NCBI GenBank assembly: GCA_016209605.1
Contig: JACQVS010000184.1
Span: 1 to 32,909, forward strand
Reading direction: 5' to 3'
Source of the DNA: Planctomycetota bacterium
Lineage (GTDB): Bacteria; Planctomycetota; UBA8108; JACQVS01
Length of the DNA: 32,909 nt
The notes under the pieces were generated by a model. That model saw only the letters and a program-made list of their open reading frames with translations. It made no database searches and was not told where the DNA came from. The translations under genes were made by a program, and so were the position numbers. Position 1 is the first letter of the stretch. Each line of letters opens with the position of its first letter. Below are positions 23,206-31,799 of this stretch, one piece after another.

Positions 23206-25845
23206 TTATCTTTCCACTTCGTGCAGTTCGCCGATGGCGAGCAGGTAGAAGACGTTGTGGACCAGCCAGGGCTCGCTGGTGCGGTAGGAGGGGTGCGGGC
23301 GGCCGCCGGTGGAGAGGTCGAAGCCGGGGCGGTCGTGGCTGCCGATGTCGCGCACGAAACCGTTGGGGATGGCGCCGGGGACGGCGCCGCGCTCGCGGCC
23401 GGGGATGGAGTCGTAGCGGTGATGGTACCGCGGCGGGTTGAAGGAGCCCTTCCCCTCGAACATGCACAGGGCGAAGGGATTCTTGCCGAGAAGGAAGTCG
23501 AGCTGGTCGGCGGCGTACGCCCAGGCGCGGCGGTCTTCGATCGCCCGGTAAATCAGCAGCCCCGCCCAGGCGCGGGCGCCGGAGATGAAGTTCCAGCCGT
23601 AGGCCGAGGAGGATTCGAAGAAGTACGCCGATTCCCCCTGCCCGTGCCGGGGGATCCCCAGCGGGTTGTCCGCCGCCGCGAGGAAGGCCTCGAGCTGCCG
23701 CCGCAGGCGCCCGCGCGCGCGCTCGCCCAGCGGCTCCGCGGGGAGCTCGAGCGCGAAGTAAGCCAGCGCCGCCGCCGGGAGGTCGCCGGAGCCGGAATAG
23801 CCGCCCGGCAAAGGGCCGTTCGGATCGCCCGTGGAGAGCAGCGCCTCCGCCGACTTCCGGGCAAAGGCCAGGAAACGCTCAGCGCGCGTGGCGAGGTAGA
23901 GGTCGACGGCGCTCACCAGGTAAAGCGGTTCGCCCTCGAGCCCCGTTCTCTTCGAGCGCTCGTTCCAGAACTCGACCGCCCGCTCGAGGAAGTCGTTCTC
24001 GAGGCCGCGCGCCTTGAGAAGGCCGGCGGTGCGCGCCCAGCCCCCCAGGGCCAGCGGCGAGTGCCCCTCCCCCTCCAGGACCACCGGATCGTCGGCGGTG
24101 CCTGGGAGGTTGTCGGTCTGCTTCTCTGGCGACACCCAGCGCATCCAGCCCTGGCGGTCCGGCCCCTGCTGGACATCCTTGAGGAACTTCCCGGCGCTGG
24201 GGATCGCCAGCTTGCCCATGTAGCGGGCTCCCCAGCGCGCCTCGTCGACGATGTCGGGAAGCTGGTCCCCATCGCGGTCGAACCGGGAAAAGAACTCGGG
24301 CGCCCCATCCGCCGCCTTGGCGAGGGCGTACATCGCCCCACCGTCGCCGTATTCCCAGGTGATCTTGTTGTAGTCCCCGGCGCTGTGCCAGCCACCGCTG
24401 AGGTCGCGATGGGAACCATCCGGCAGTTTGGCATCGTCGAGGTGGCAGGCGCCGTGCCAGCCGGGAACGGCGAAGCCGCAGCGCTGGACGAAGAAGAACT
24501 CGGCGGCGAGGGGCGCGGTCTCGCGAAAGAGGAGGTCGCGCTGGACGGCGAAGGGGAACGAGGTTCCCTCGACCCCCTCGACTGCGGCGCGGATCTTGAA
24601 GCTCCCTTCCTCATCGAAGTCGGAGAACTCGGCCCGCCAGAAATACCAGCCCCAGTCGGCCGACTTTTCCCCCAGCATGCGGCCAGAGCAGGCCAGCTCC
24701 TTTTCCTGCCGCGCTTCCCCTGAGAACGTCACGATGCCGAACCGGCCGGTGCAAGCCCTTTGCGGGAAAAAATTGGTGAGGATGATGGCGCTCTTGGGGC
24801 CATGCCGGCCGTAGCCGACCTGGTTGACCAGGACGCGCGCTCGCTTTTGCCTGGGCGGCAGCGTGATGAAATCGACCTCGTCGAAATCGGCGGCGCCTTC
24901 CCCCTGGGAACCCTCGCCCGCCAGGGCCGCGAGCACCGGGCGGACCAGCTTCGCCCCCGCCGGCGCCTCGAGGGGGCCGGTGGAGGCGACTTGCCACTCG
25001 GCCCCTTCCACCACCGGGCCGCGGTCGACGCGGAAGACTTGCTCGGGCGCGTCGCCTGTCCAGACGGCGAGGACTTGCGCCCGCGCCTTGAGGCTGCAGC
25101 GCGCCCGGACGGCGATCTCGAAGCGGTCCGACCAGGCCGGCACGCCGTAGGAGACCGAGGAGACGGCGAACCAGGAGCCCCGGCAGGCGATGGAGAGCCC
25201 TCGAGCGCCTTCCCGGGCGGCGCCGGGATCGAGCTTGAAGCCGCCGGCGCGCTCGCCGGGGAGGAGCGCGCCGTCCTTCTCCTCGCTCCAGAGGGGGATC
25301 CGCCCCTTCTGGTCCAGCGCCGCCTCGAAGCCGCCGTTCGCGACCACGAGCGGGGAGCGGGGCAGGAAGAGGACCTCGTCGAGGGCGGCCTGGCCCGCAA
25401 CCCAGAACTCGATCTCGGCGAAGTGCGCCTCAGCGTGCAAACGCAAGGTCTCGACCGCGGCATAGGTCCAGCGATCGCCGGCCCGCGCCCTCGGGGCCTC
25501 GAAGCGCTCCAGGGCCCGGCCCTGCCCGTCAATAAAAACCGCGGCGATCCAGGCCTCCCCGGAGGCGACGGAGAGCCAGCCGGAGAGGATAAAATCGCCC
25601 CGGGCGGGGATGGCGATCCGATCGCTCCGCCAGATCCGCGCCGGCGCGGCCGACTCGCCGCCCAGCGACCGCCTGCCGCGGTAGGCCCGGCCCTCGAGCC
25701 GCTCGCCGCGGGCCGCTGCCGGGAGCTCCTCATCCAGGCGCCAGCCGGCCGGCGCGGCGGCCCCCTCTTCAAAGGAGCCGTTCGGCGCCCGAGGGGCCTC
25801 GGAGGCGAGGTGGAACATGGGCAGCAAGATGAAAATGGCAACCAT
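23206..25845 (-). CDS. Secreted GH9 cellulase-like glycoside hydrolase with N-terminal binding-type domains
   Basis: An 879-residue protein with a signal peptide (MVAIFILLPMFHLASEA). The ATG at 25845 is chosen over the TTG at 25884. Residues about 20-320 contain two jelly-roll-like, carbohydrate-binding-type regions (NGSFEEG...GWRLDEE and NGGFEAALDQKGRIPLW). About 330-440 is a CelD_N Ig-like domain (VLVNQVGYGRHGPKSAIIL). The rest is the GH9 catalytic barrel: GGWHSAGDYNK, FDRDGDQLPDIVDEARWG, NPLGIPRHGQGESAYFF, LLGKNPFALCMFEGKGSFNPPRYHHR, and SEPWLVHNVFYLLAIGEL with the probable acid Glu. The catalytic base Asp491 is present, but the partner Asp three residues earlier is Ser488. GH9 enzymes invert beta-1,4-glucan or related linkages outside the cell. 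Confidence 0.85.
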   Translation of the reverse strand: MVAIFILLPMFHLASEAPRAPNGSFEEGAAAPAGWRLDEELPAAARGERLEGRAYRGRRSLGGESAAPARIWRSDRIAIPARGDFILSGWLSVASGEAWIAAVFIDGQGRALERFEAPRARAGDRWTYAAVETLRLHAEAHFAEIEFWVAGQAALDEVLFLPRSPLVVANGGFEAALDQKGRIPLWSEEKDGALLPGERAGGFKLDPGAAREGARGLSIACRGSWFAVSSVSYGVPAWSDRFEIAVRARCSLKARAQVLAVWTGDAPEQVFRVDRGPVVEGAEWQVASTGPLEAPAGAKLVRPVLAALAGEGSQGEGAADFDEVDFITLPPRQKRARVLVNQVGYGRHGPKSAIILTNFFPQRACTGRFGIVTFSGEARQEKELACSGRMLGEKSADWGWYFWRAEFSDFDEEGSFKIRAAVEGVEGTSFPFAVQRDLLFRETAPLAAEFFFVQRCGFAVPGWHGACHLDDAKLPDGSHRDLSGGWHSAGDYNKITWEYGDGGAMYALAKAADGAPEFFSRFDRDGDQLPDIVDEARWGARYMGKLAIPSAGKFLKDVQQGPDRQGWMRWVSPEKQTDNLPGTADDPVVLEGEGHSPLALGGWARTAGLLKARGLENDFLERAVEFWNERSKRTGLEGEPLYLVSAVDLYLATRAERFLAFARKSAEALLSTGDPNGPLPGGYSGSGDLPAAALAYFALELPAEPLGERARGRLRRQLEAFLAAADNPLGIPRHGQGESAYFFESSSAYGWNFISGARAWAGLLIYRAIEDRRAWAYAADQLDFLLGKNPFALCMFEGKGSFNPPRYHHRYDSIPGRERGAVPGAIPNGFVRDIGSHDRPGFDLSTGGRPHPSYRTSEPWLVHNVFYLLAIGELHEVER

Positions 25846-25996
25846 CGAGCCTGCATTCTCGGCCCCATCCCCTGGTGGAGTCAATGGTAAAAGGATTTAA
25901 CTTGGCTCCCTTGGCCCGGCAATTTAAGATGTCCGGTAGAGCTGGTATCTGCGAGGATCGGGTCCGGGCCGGGCTGGGAGTGGGGAGGAGGCGGTC

Positions 25997-28045
25997 ATGT
26001 TCAGAAGTTTCGTCGGGCTGTTGATTTCCCTCGCTGCCGTTTCTTCGCTTCCGGCCCAGGGGCTGGTTCCCGCGGTCGGCTTCGGCAGCGTCTCCGCTCA
26101 GCCTGGGGAGGTTGTCGACCTCCCTCTCCTCGCCACCTTCAACCACCCCCTCAGCGCTTTCACCGTCAACTTCCGCTACGACCAGGGCCGCCTGGAGTTC
26201 ATCAAGTTCGGGGTGGACGGCACCCCCTCGCAAACCGCCGATCCCGGCTCCCTCCTCTACCTGACCTACGGCCCCGGCGAAGGGATCTGCGGCGTCCACA
26301 CCACGCAGACTTTCCCGTTCTACCTCCGCGTTCCGCCCGGAGAAGGCGTGCTCATCGGCAAGCTGCGGTTCCGCATCCGGTCCGGAGCGGAGGCCGGTCC
26401 GGCGGCGGTGGCGCCCGTCCCCCTGATCCTCTTGGTGGGGACGGCGCTGTTCGAGCTCGTGTATGGAACCTATAAGCATGTTACACCGGAGCAGCTGGTG
26501 AGCGGATCCGTCGACGTTCTGCCGCCGCGCGGCCCCCGGCCGGTGGGAGATTTGCAATGCCTGCAGCACCTCGACCGCGCCAGGATCTCCTTCTCCCTGA
26601 CCGAGGCTTACGATGCCATCGAGGTTTTCCGCGGCCCGGATCAGATCGCGGTCCTGCCCGGCACGGCGACGGAGGCGGTCGATCCCTTGCCCGGGCCGGG
26701 GCGGTGGACCTATACGGTGGTCGCCCGGCGAGGACTCGAGGCCTCCATCGCGGTCGCCTGCGAGGTGCTGGCCACAACCCCGGCGGCCCCACCGGTGGTG
26801 GATCTCGCCTGCGGCGAAAAGGGATTGCAGTGGACCAATCCCTTGACCTACGACCGCCTCTTCATCTTCAAGAACGGGGATCTTGTCGCCGAGCTTTCCG
26901 GCGGGGCCGAGGGATATATGGATCCCGGACGTGACCAGACCTTCACCGTCTACACGGTGGTGGGGGAGCTGGAAGGCTTCCGCAGCCCCGACGTCCACTG
27001 CCTGGAGAATGGCTTCTGGTCCATTGAAATCGGCGATGTTCAGGTCCCGCTCAAGCCGGATCTGATCAAAGTCCCCATCTTCATCACGGGTCCGGAGCGC
27101 CTGCAAGGCATTGCCGTCTCGGTCGAGATCGATGAAACCCGGTTCGAGGTGGTCAACGACCCGGCCGGGGCCATTGCGGGAACGGCCGCCCATCCCGAGT
27201 CGGAGGTCATCATCATCGGCCGGGACCGGGGACAGCATCCCGTGTTCGTGTTGATCCCCGACTACAACCCGCCCCGCCAGCTCGAAAAGAACATCCCTCC
27301 CGGCGTCCGGCAGCACGTCTTCAACATCCTCCTCAAACCGCGGAGCGAACTTCTCGATGGGGAGATGTTCCCTCTAGCGCTCGTCAAGCCCGAGGGTTAC
27401 CCCTGCTGCCGCAGCAGCTTCACGGTCGGAGGGCGCTCGGTCTACCCGGACATTCTGATCGATGGGCGGATTCAAGCCGGCTCGGGGGTCGTGGCGGAAG
27501 TGAAGCGGCTCAAGGCCGAGGTGGTCAAGGGCGATGGGCGCGGCGGCGCGGCGGCCGGCGAAACGGTTTCCTTGAGCTGGCAAAACGGCGGCGGCTACGA
27601 GGGCATCGCGATCGAAAGGAACGGCCGGAAGGCCGCCGACCTCCCCGGCGGCGCCGTCGAGTGGGTCGACGAGGGCGTTCCCAGAGGCCTGTACACGTAC
27701 AAGGTGATCGCCCGGCGCGGCGGCAGCAGCAGCTTTCCGGCGCAGGCCTTCCTGAGCACCCTTCACGTGCCTGGCGCCTTCGTGCGCGGCGATGCGAATC
27801 AGGACGCCGGAACAGACATGTCCGATGCCGTGTTCACGCTGCGCTATCTCTTCCTGGGAGAGCAGGCTCCGACTTGCGAGGACGCCGCCGACGCGGACGA
27901 TGATGGAGCTATCGCCATCACCGATCCTATCGCCATCCTGCGGCACCTGTTCCTGGGCGGTCCGCCGCTCAAGCCTCCGGGCGCTCCATTCCCCTGGTTC
28001 GATGCGACCCTCGACTCACTCGGCTGCGGCCGGCAGAATTTCTGA
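25997..28045 (+). CDS. Secreted multidomain protein with cohesin-like, Fn3-like and dockerin-like domains
   Basis: A 682-residue protein starting at ATG 25997 behind a strong GGGGAGGAGG (25982-25991). A signal peptide (MFRSFVGLLISLAAVSSLPAQG) is followed by a cohesin-like beta domain (about 25-170: VSAQPGEVVDLPLLATF, HPLSAFTVNFRYDQGRLEF). Two Fn3-like repeats follow (about 175-260 and 262-337), then a second cohesin-like domain (about 340-500: IEIGDVQVPLKPDLIKVPIF), a third Fn3-like repeat (about 505-590), and a C-terminal EF-hand/dockerin-like pair (GDANQDAGTDMSD, DADDDGAIAITD, spaced by YLFLGE and LFLGG). In cellulosomes cohesin binds dockerin. Here both types on one chain, beside a GH9 enzyme on the divergent strand, suggest a surface scaffold or self-associating structural protein. 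This is an inference from domain resemblance only. Confidence 0.75.
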   Translation: MFRSFVGLLISLAAVSSLPAQGLVPAVGFGSVSAQPGEVVDLPLLATFNHPLSAFTVNFRYDQGRLEFIKFGVDGTPSQTADPGSLLYLTYGPGEGICGVHTTQTFPFYLRVPPGEGVLIGKLRFRIRSGAEAGPAAVAPVPLILLVGTALFELVYGTYKHVTPEQLVSGSVDVLPPRGPRPVGDLQCLQHLDRARISFSLTEAYDAIEVFRGPDQIAVLPGTATEAVDPLPGPGRWTYTVVARRGLEASIAVACEVLATTPAAPPVVDLACGEKGLQWTNPLTYDRLFIFKNGDLVAELSGGAEGYMDPGRDQTFTVYTVVGELEGFRSPDVHCLENGFWSIEIGDVQVPLKPDLIKVPIFITGPERLQGIAVSVEIDETRFEVVNDPAGAIAGTAAHPESEVIIIGRDRGQHPVFVLIPDYNPPRQLEKNIPPGVRQHVFNILLKPRSELLDGEMFPLALVKPEGYPCCRSSFTVGGRSVYPDILIDGRIQAGSGVVAEVKRLKAEVVKGDGRGGAAAGETVSLSWQNGGGYEGIAIERNGRKAADLPGGAVEWVDEGVPRGLYTYKVIARRGGSSSFPAQAFLSTLHVPGAFVRGDANQDAGTDMSDAVFTLRYLFLGEQAPTCEDAADADDDGAIAITDPIAILRHLFLGGPPLKPPGAPFPWFDATLDSLGCGRQNF

Positions 28046-28118
28046 GCGGGAAGATCAAACCAGTTCCCCCGCGCGCCGCCGGTCATGACGCATTAACGGA
28101 TCGCCCTTGCTGGCCTTT

Positions 28119-29363
28119 TCACCGCAGCTCGGGAGGCGCCCGGAACACCTCGGCCGCGAAGCGCCGGCCGGTCTCCGGGTGCCGCGCCGCGCGCTTTACC
28201 AGCCAGTCGAAGAGGAGGGGATTGTAGGCGTAGACCGCGTCGAGATGGCGGCGCTCCGCCTCGCTCAGGAAGCCGTCGCGGGCGAGCCGCGAGGTCCAGG
28301 TGGCGGCATTGACGCCGGGAAGCGGGTAGTCGCTGCCGTAGACCAGGCGGCGGTGCAGGTCGGCACGATCGAGGAGGGTCTTCAAGGGCCCGCTGCCTCG
28401 AGTGAAAAAGGTCAGGGCGGAGATTTCCGCGAAGAGGCGCCCGTCGTAGCGCGGGTCCTCGAGGAGGCGCAAAAAGAGTTCGAAGTTCGGCCGACGCTCC
28501 TTGCCGGGGCTCTCGAGATCGATGCCCTCGCCGAGGCTCCCCGAGTGGAAGGCGACCACCGTGACGCCCAGGTCGAGGGGCTGGCGGAGGAGGAGCGGGT
28601 TGCCGAGATGCTGATCCTCCTCCGCGTCGACGGCCGTCTCGTCGCCGGTGTGGGCGAGGAGGATCATGTTGAACGTCTTCATTTCCTCGTAGAACGGCAA
28701 GCACTGCCGGCTCGAGGGGTCGATGCCCATGGCGTTGGGAATCCATTTGACGTGGCGGACGCCGCGCCGCGCCCACTTCTCCAGCTCCTCCAGGGCGTCG
28801 CGGCGGTAGGGGTGGATCGAGACGGCGGGGATGAAGAGGTCGCGATGCTCCTGGGCTGTCTGGAAGACGTAGTCGTTGGGGGCGTGGAAAGAGGAGCGGC
28901 CTTCATCGCGCCGCCCATCGGCATGGTGGTAGTAATCCAGGGCGAGGAGATAAGCCTTGATCGGCTTCGGGAAAGGGCGCAGGAGGCTCACGAGGCGCTC
29001 GAGGTAATCGCGATCCGCCGCCTCGCCATCCTCCACCCCCGCCGCGCTCATGTAGACGGCGGTGCGGCCGCGCTTCACGGGATGGCGCCAGGTGAGCCAG
29101 GCGGGATTGACCCAGGCGCCGGTTCCGCCGCGGCCCAGCCCCACGAGGTGGACATGGAAGTCGGCCAGCTCCCCCTCCGGCAGGCCCTCGAACGCTCCGG
29201 CAACCCACGCCCGCGCTTCCGGGCTCAAGGCCTGCTCCATGGCCTCCGGCGGCCCCTCGAAGTCGCCGCCGATCTGATGGATGAGGATCGAGCAGCCCAC
29301 GGCGAGGGCCGCGGCGATGGGGATGGCGGCTGTAAGCCCCTTGACGAGCTTTCTGATTTTCAT
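28119..29363 (-). CDS. Amidohydrolase of the Amidohydro_2 type, membrane-anchored or lipoprotein
   Basis: A 414-residue protein. The N-terminus MKIRKLVKGLTAAIPIAAALAVGCS could be a lipoprotein signal (AVGC box) or a membrane anchor. The barrel has an intact metal site of the Amidohydro_2 class: ADFHVHLVG with His70 and His72, then MILLAHTGDE, VTVVAFHSGS and LVYGSDYPLPG with the Asp of the last strand. The family includes decarboxylases and hydrolases acting on ring or lactone substrates; which one applies here is unknown. It is unrelated in detail to the array at 7.9-19.9 kb. The ribosome site before ATG 29363 is poor. The gene is divergent from transketolase across a gap containing a long palindrome. 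Confidence 0.82.
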   Translation of the reverse strand: MKIRKLVKGLTAAIPIAAALAVGCSILIHQIGGDFEGPPEAMEQALSPEARAWVAGAFEGLPEGELADFHVHLVGLGRGGTGAWVNPAWLTWRHPVKRGRTAVYMSAAGVEDGEAADRDYLERLVSLLRPFPKPIKAYLLALDYYHHADGRRDEGRSSFHAPNDYVFQTAQEHRDLFIPAVSIHPYRRDALEELEKWARRGVRHVKWIPNAMGIDPSSRQCLPFYEEMKTFNMILLAHTGDETAVDAEEDQHLGNPLLLRQPLDLGVTVVAFHSGSLGEGIDLESPGKERRPNFELFLRLLEDPRYDGRLFAEISALTFFTRGSGPLKTLLDRADLHRRLVYGSDYPLPGVNAATWTSRLARDGFLSEAERRHLDAVYAYNPLLFDWLVKRAARHPETGRRFAAEVFRAPPELR

Positions 29364-29510
29364 GGACAGGTCATCTTATCCCTTGCTGTCGGATTCGCCA
29401 GGTGCAAGCCGGAGCGGAGGATGCATAAACGATCGCGCGGCTGCCCAGCGCCGACGGCCGGCATAGATCCGTTCTGATCTGGATCGATCGAAGGGCCAGC
29501 CGTCGCCATT

Positions 29511-29552
29511 CCGCAATTGTGGAGTCCGCAATTGCGGACTCCACAATTGCGG
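29511..29552. repeat. 42-bp perfect palindrome with no loop
   Basis: The left arm 29511-29531 (starting ccgcaattgtggagtccg) is the exact reverse complement of 29532-29552 (ending ctccacaattgcgg). The centre is AATT, and caattg occurs three times at even spacing of about 15 bases. Symmetry ends sharply at both sides. It could form a cruciform, bind a dimeric regulator, or be a mobile palindromic repeat. It lies between divergent genes, about 150 bases from the Amidohydro_2 start and 207 bases from the transketolase start. Confidence 0.85.
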
Positions 29553-29668
29553 GTGCGCCAGGATCCGCGGACGAGGGCCTCCAAAAGGCCCTGATGAAGA
29601 TCGGCTGTTCCAGGGAGGAAACAAAATGTTTGAAGATGCCAGCCCCTCTTCTTTCCCGCATTTTTGTG

Positions 29669-29697
29669 TTGCTAGAAATCCTGAATATTCATAGGAT
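29669..29697 (+). promoter_or_regulatory. Possible sigma70-type promoter for transketolase
   Basis: TTGCTA (29669-29674) and TAGGAT (29692-29697) are separated by 17 bases in an AT-rich patch of an otherwise GC-rich region, about 60 bases before the transketolase ATG. Each hexamer matches 4 of 6 consensus bases. This is suggestive only. Confidence 0.3.
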
Positions 29698-29758
29698 TTT
29701 CAAGTCCCAGGATCCGGAACGTTCCAGAAATTTTTCGAAGGGAAACGAGAAAGTAAAT

Positions 29759-31783
29759 ATGACCATCAAGATCCCCGCTGATCCCAAAGTCAAAGCCGAG
29801 CTTGAAGAACTGGCCGTGAAAGCCATCCGCGTGCTGGCCGCGGAGGCGGTGGAGAAGGCCAGGTCGGGCCATCCCGGCCTGCCCATGGGTTGCGCCGACA
29901 TCGCCTTCGTCCTCTTCACCCAGTTATTGAAGTTCAACCCGCGGAATCCGTCCTGGCCGGACCGCGACCGCTTCGTCCTTTCCGCCGGCCACGGCTCCAT
30001 GCTGCTCTACTCGATGCTGCATCTCTCCGGCTACGACCTCTCGATGGATGACCTCAAGCAGTTCCGCCAGTGGGGCTCGAAGACGCCGGGGCATCCCGAA
30101 TACGGCGAAACGCCGGGCATCGAGACCACCACCGGGCCGCTGGGGCAAGGCTTCGGCAACGCCGTCGGCATGGCCATCGCCGAGAGATTGCTGGCGGCGC
30201 GGTTCAACACGCCCGAGCAACCCATCGTCGACCACCACACCTACGCCATCTGCAGCGACGGCGACCTCATGGAGGGGGTTTCCCACGAGGCCGCCTCCAT
30301 CGCCGGCCATCTGAAGCTGGGGAAGATCGTCTTCATCTACGACGACAACGGCATCACCATCGAGGGTCACACCGACCTCGCCTTCAGCGAGAACATCGCC
30401 CGGCGCTTTGAAGCGTACGGCTGGCACGTCCTCAAGGTGAACGGCCACGACCGCAGGGCCGTCGCCGCCGCCATCGAGGCCGGCCGCCGCGAGGTCCAGA
30501 AGCCTACCCTGATCATCGCCAAGACCACCATCGCCTGCGGCAGCCCCAACAAGGCGGGGACCCACGAGGCCCACGGCTCGCCGCTCGGCGAGGAGGAGCT
30601 GGCCCTCACCCGGAAGAACCTCGGCTGGGATCAGCCGCCGTTCACCGTCCCCGATGAAGTGCGGGCTCTCTTCAAGGCCGCCGGCGAGGCCGGCGAGGCG
30701 AAGAACCGGAAGTGGAGCCAGGTCTTCGATGACTACCGCGGGAAATATCCGGACAAGGCGGCGCTGTGGGACAGGATCCACGCCCGCAAGCTGCCGGAAG
30801 GGCTCGCATCGGTGCTGCCGGCCTGGAAGCCGGAGGACAAGCCCATCGCCACTCGAGCCGCAAGCGGCAAGACCATCAACGCCCTGGCCAAAGCCATCCC
30901 CGAGCTGATCGGCGGCTCCGCCGACCTGGCCCCCTCCACCAACACCCTGGTCGAGAAGGAAGCTTCCATTGCCGCCGGCAATTACGGCGGCCGCAACTTC
31001 CACTTCGGCATCCGGGAGCACGGCATGGGGTCGATCTTGAACGGCCTGTCGCTGCATGGAGGCATCCGCCCCTACGGCGCCACCTTCCTCATCTTCAGCG
31101 ACTACATGCGGCCAGCCGTCCGCCTCGCCGCGCTCATGCACCAGCCGGTGATTTACGTCTTCACCCACGACAGCGTCTTCCTGGGGGAGGATGGGCCGAC
31201 GCACCAGCCCATCGAGCACATCCCGTCGCTGCGCGCCATCCCCAACCTGCGGGTCATCCGCCCGGCGGACGCCAACGAGACGGCGGCGGCGTGGCTCCTG
31301 GCGCTCGAAAACACCAATGGCCCGACGGCGCTGGTGCTGACCCGTCAAAACCTCCCCATCCTCAACGGCGCCGGATACGGCAAGGGGATCGAGCGCGGCG
31401 GCTACGTCATCGACAAGGAGTCCGGCGGCGACCCCGAGGTCATCTTGATCGCCTCGGGAAGCGAGGTCGCGGTCGCCCTCGAGGCCGCCAGGATCCTGCG
31501 CGAGCGCCAGGTGAAGCCCCGCGTCGTCAACCTGCCGTGCTGGGACCTCTTCGCCTCCCAGCCCAAGGAGTACCGCGACGCGGTGCTGCCGCCCAAGGCG
31601 ACCCGGCGGCTGGCCATCGAGGCGGCAGCCCCCTTCGGCTGGGAGCGCTGGGTCGGCGCGGAAGGGAAGGTCATCGGCCTCGAGCGCTTCGGCGCCTCGG
31701 CGCCGCTCAAGGCGTTGGCGGAGAAGTTCGGATTCACCGGACCGCAAGTGGCCGAGGCGGCACTCAAGCTGTTAGGCAAGTGA
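29759..31783 (+). CDS. tkt: Transketolase
   Basis: A 674-residue protein of normal family length. It is a thiamine-diphosphate enzyme that moves two-carbon ketol units between sugar phosphates in the non-oxidative pentose phosphate and Calvin-type pathways, in the cytoplasm. Motifs in order are [47 protein letters not shown], the ThDP/Mg site [18 protein letters not shown]...[34 protein letters not shown] and [14 protein letters not shown], then the C-terminal domain. ATG 29759 is chosen because [10 protein letters not shown]... begins just before the conserved region; the ribosome site is weak (GAG at about 9 bases). The 16-base gap to the next gene suggests an operon with the dehydratase. 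I see no missing catalytic residue. Confidence 0.95.
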   Translation: MTIKIPADPKVKAELEELAVKAIRVLAAEAVEKARSGHPGLPMGCADIAFVLFTQLLKFNPRNPSWPDRDRFVLSAGHGSMLLYSMLHLSGYDLSMDDLKQFRQWGSKTPGHPEYGETPGIETTTGPLGQGFGNAVGMAIAERLLAARFNTPEQPIVDHHTYAICSDGDLMEGVSHEAASIAGHLKLGKIVFIYDDNGITIEGHTDLAFSENIARRFEAYGWHVLKVNGHDRRAVAAAIEAGRREVQKPTLIIAKTTIACGSPNKAGTHEAHGSPLGEEELALTRKNLGWDQPPFTVPDEVRALFKAAGEAGEAKNRKWSQVFDDYRGKYPDKAALWDRIHARKLPEGLASVLPAWKPEDKPIATRAASGKTINALAKAIPELIGGSADLAPSTNTLVEKEASIAAGNYGGRNFHFGIREHGMGSILNGLSLHGGIRPYGATFLIFSDYMRPAVRLAALMHQPVIYVFTHDSVFLGEDGPTHQPIEHIPSLRAIPNLRVIRPADANETAAAWLLALENTNGPTALVLTRQNLPILNGAGYGKGIERGGYVIDKESGGDPEVILIASGSEVAVALEAARILRERQVKPRVVNLPCWDLFASQPKEYRDAVLPPKATRRLAIEAAAPFGWERWVGAEGKVIGLERFGASAPLKALAEKFGFTGPQVAEAALKLLGK

Positions 31784-31785
31784 CC

Positions 31786-31795
31786 AGGGAGGTGG
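31786..31795 (+). promoter_or_regulatory. Ribosome binding site for the galactonate dehydratase-like gene
   Basis: AGGGAGGTGG lies 4 bases before ATG 31800 and directly after the transketolase stop. It supports the chosen start and therefore the presence of the export signal. Confidence 0.75.
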
Positions 31796-31799
31796 TTCG

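Larger units (their letters stand above)
29364..29758. other. Divergent intergenic region upstream of transketolase
   Basis: This 395-base gap lies between the Amidohydro_2 gene (minus) and transketolase (plus). It contains a 42-bp perfect palindrome at 29511-29552 and a possible sigma70-type promoter at 29669-29697. The transketolase frame stays open upstream to 29519, but that extension has no homology-like features and includes part of the palindrome, so I regard it as non-coding. Confidence 0.6.

Noticed and set aside
29519..29758. N-terminal extension of transketolase by 80 residues
   Set aside because: The extension starts inside the palindrome, has no similarity to transketolase, and the protein is of normal length from ATG 29759.
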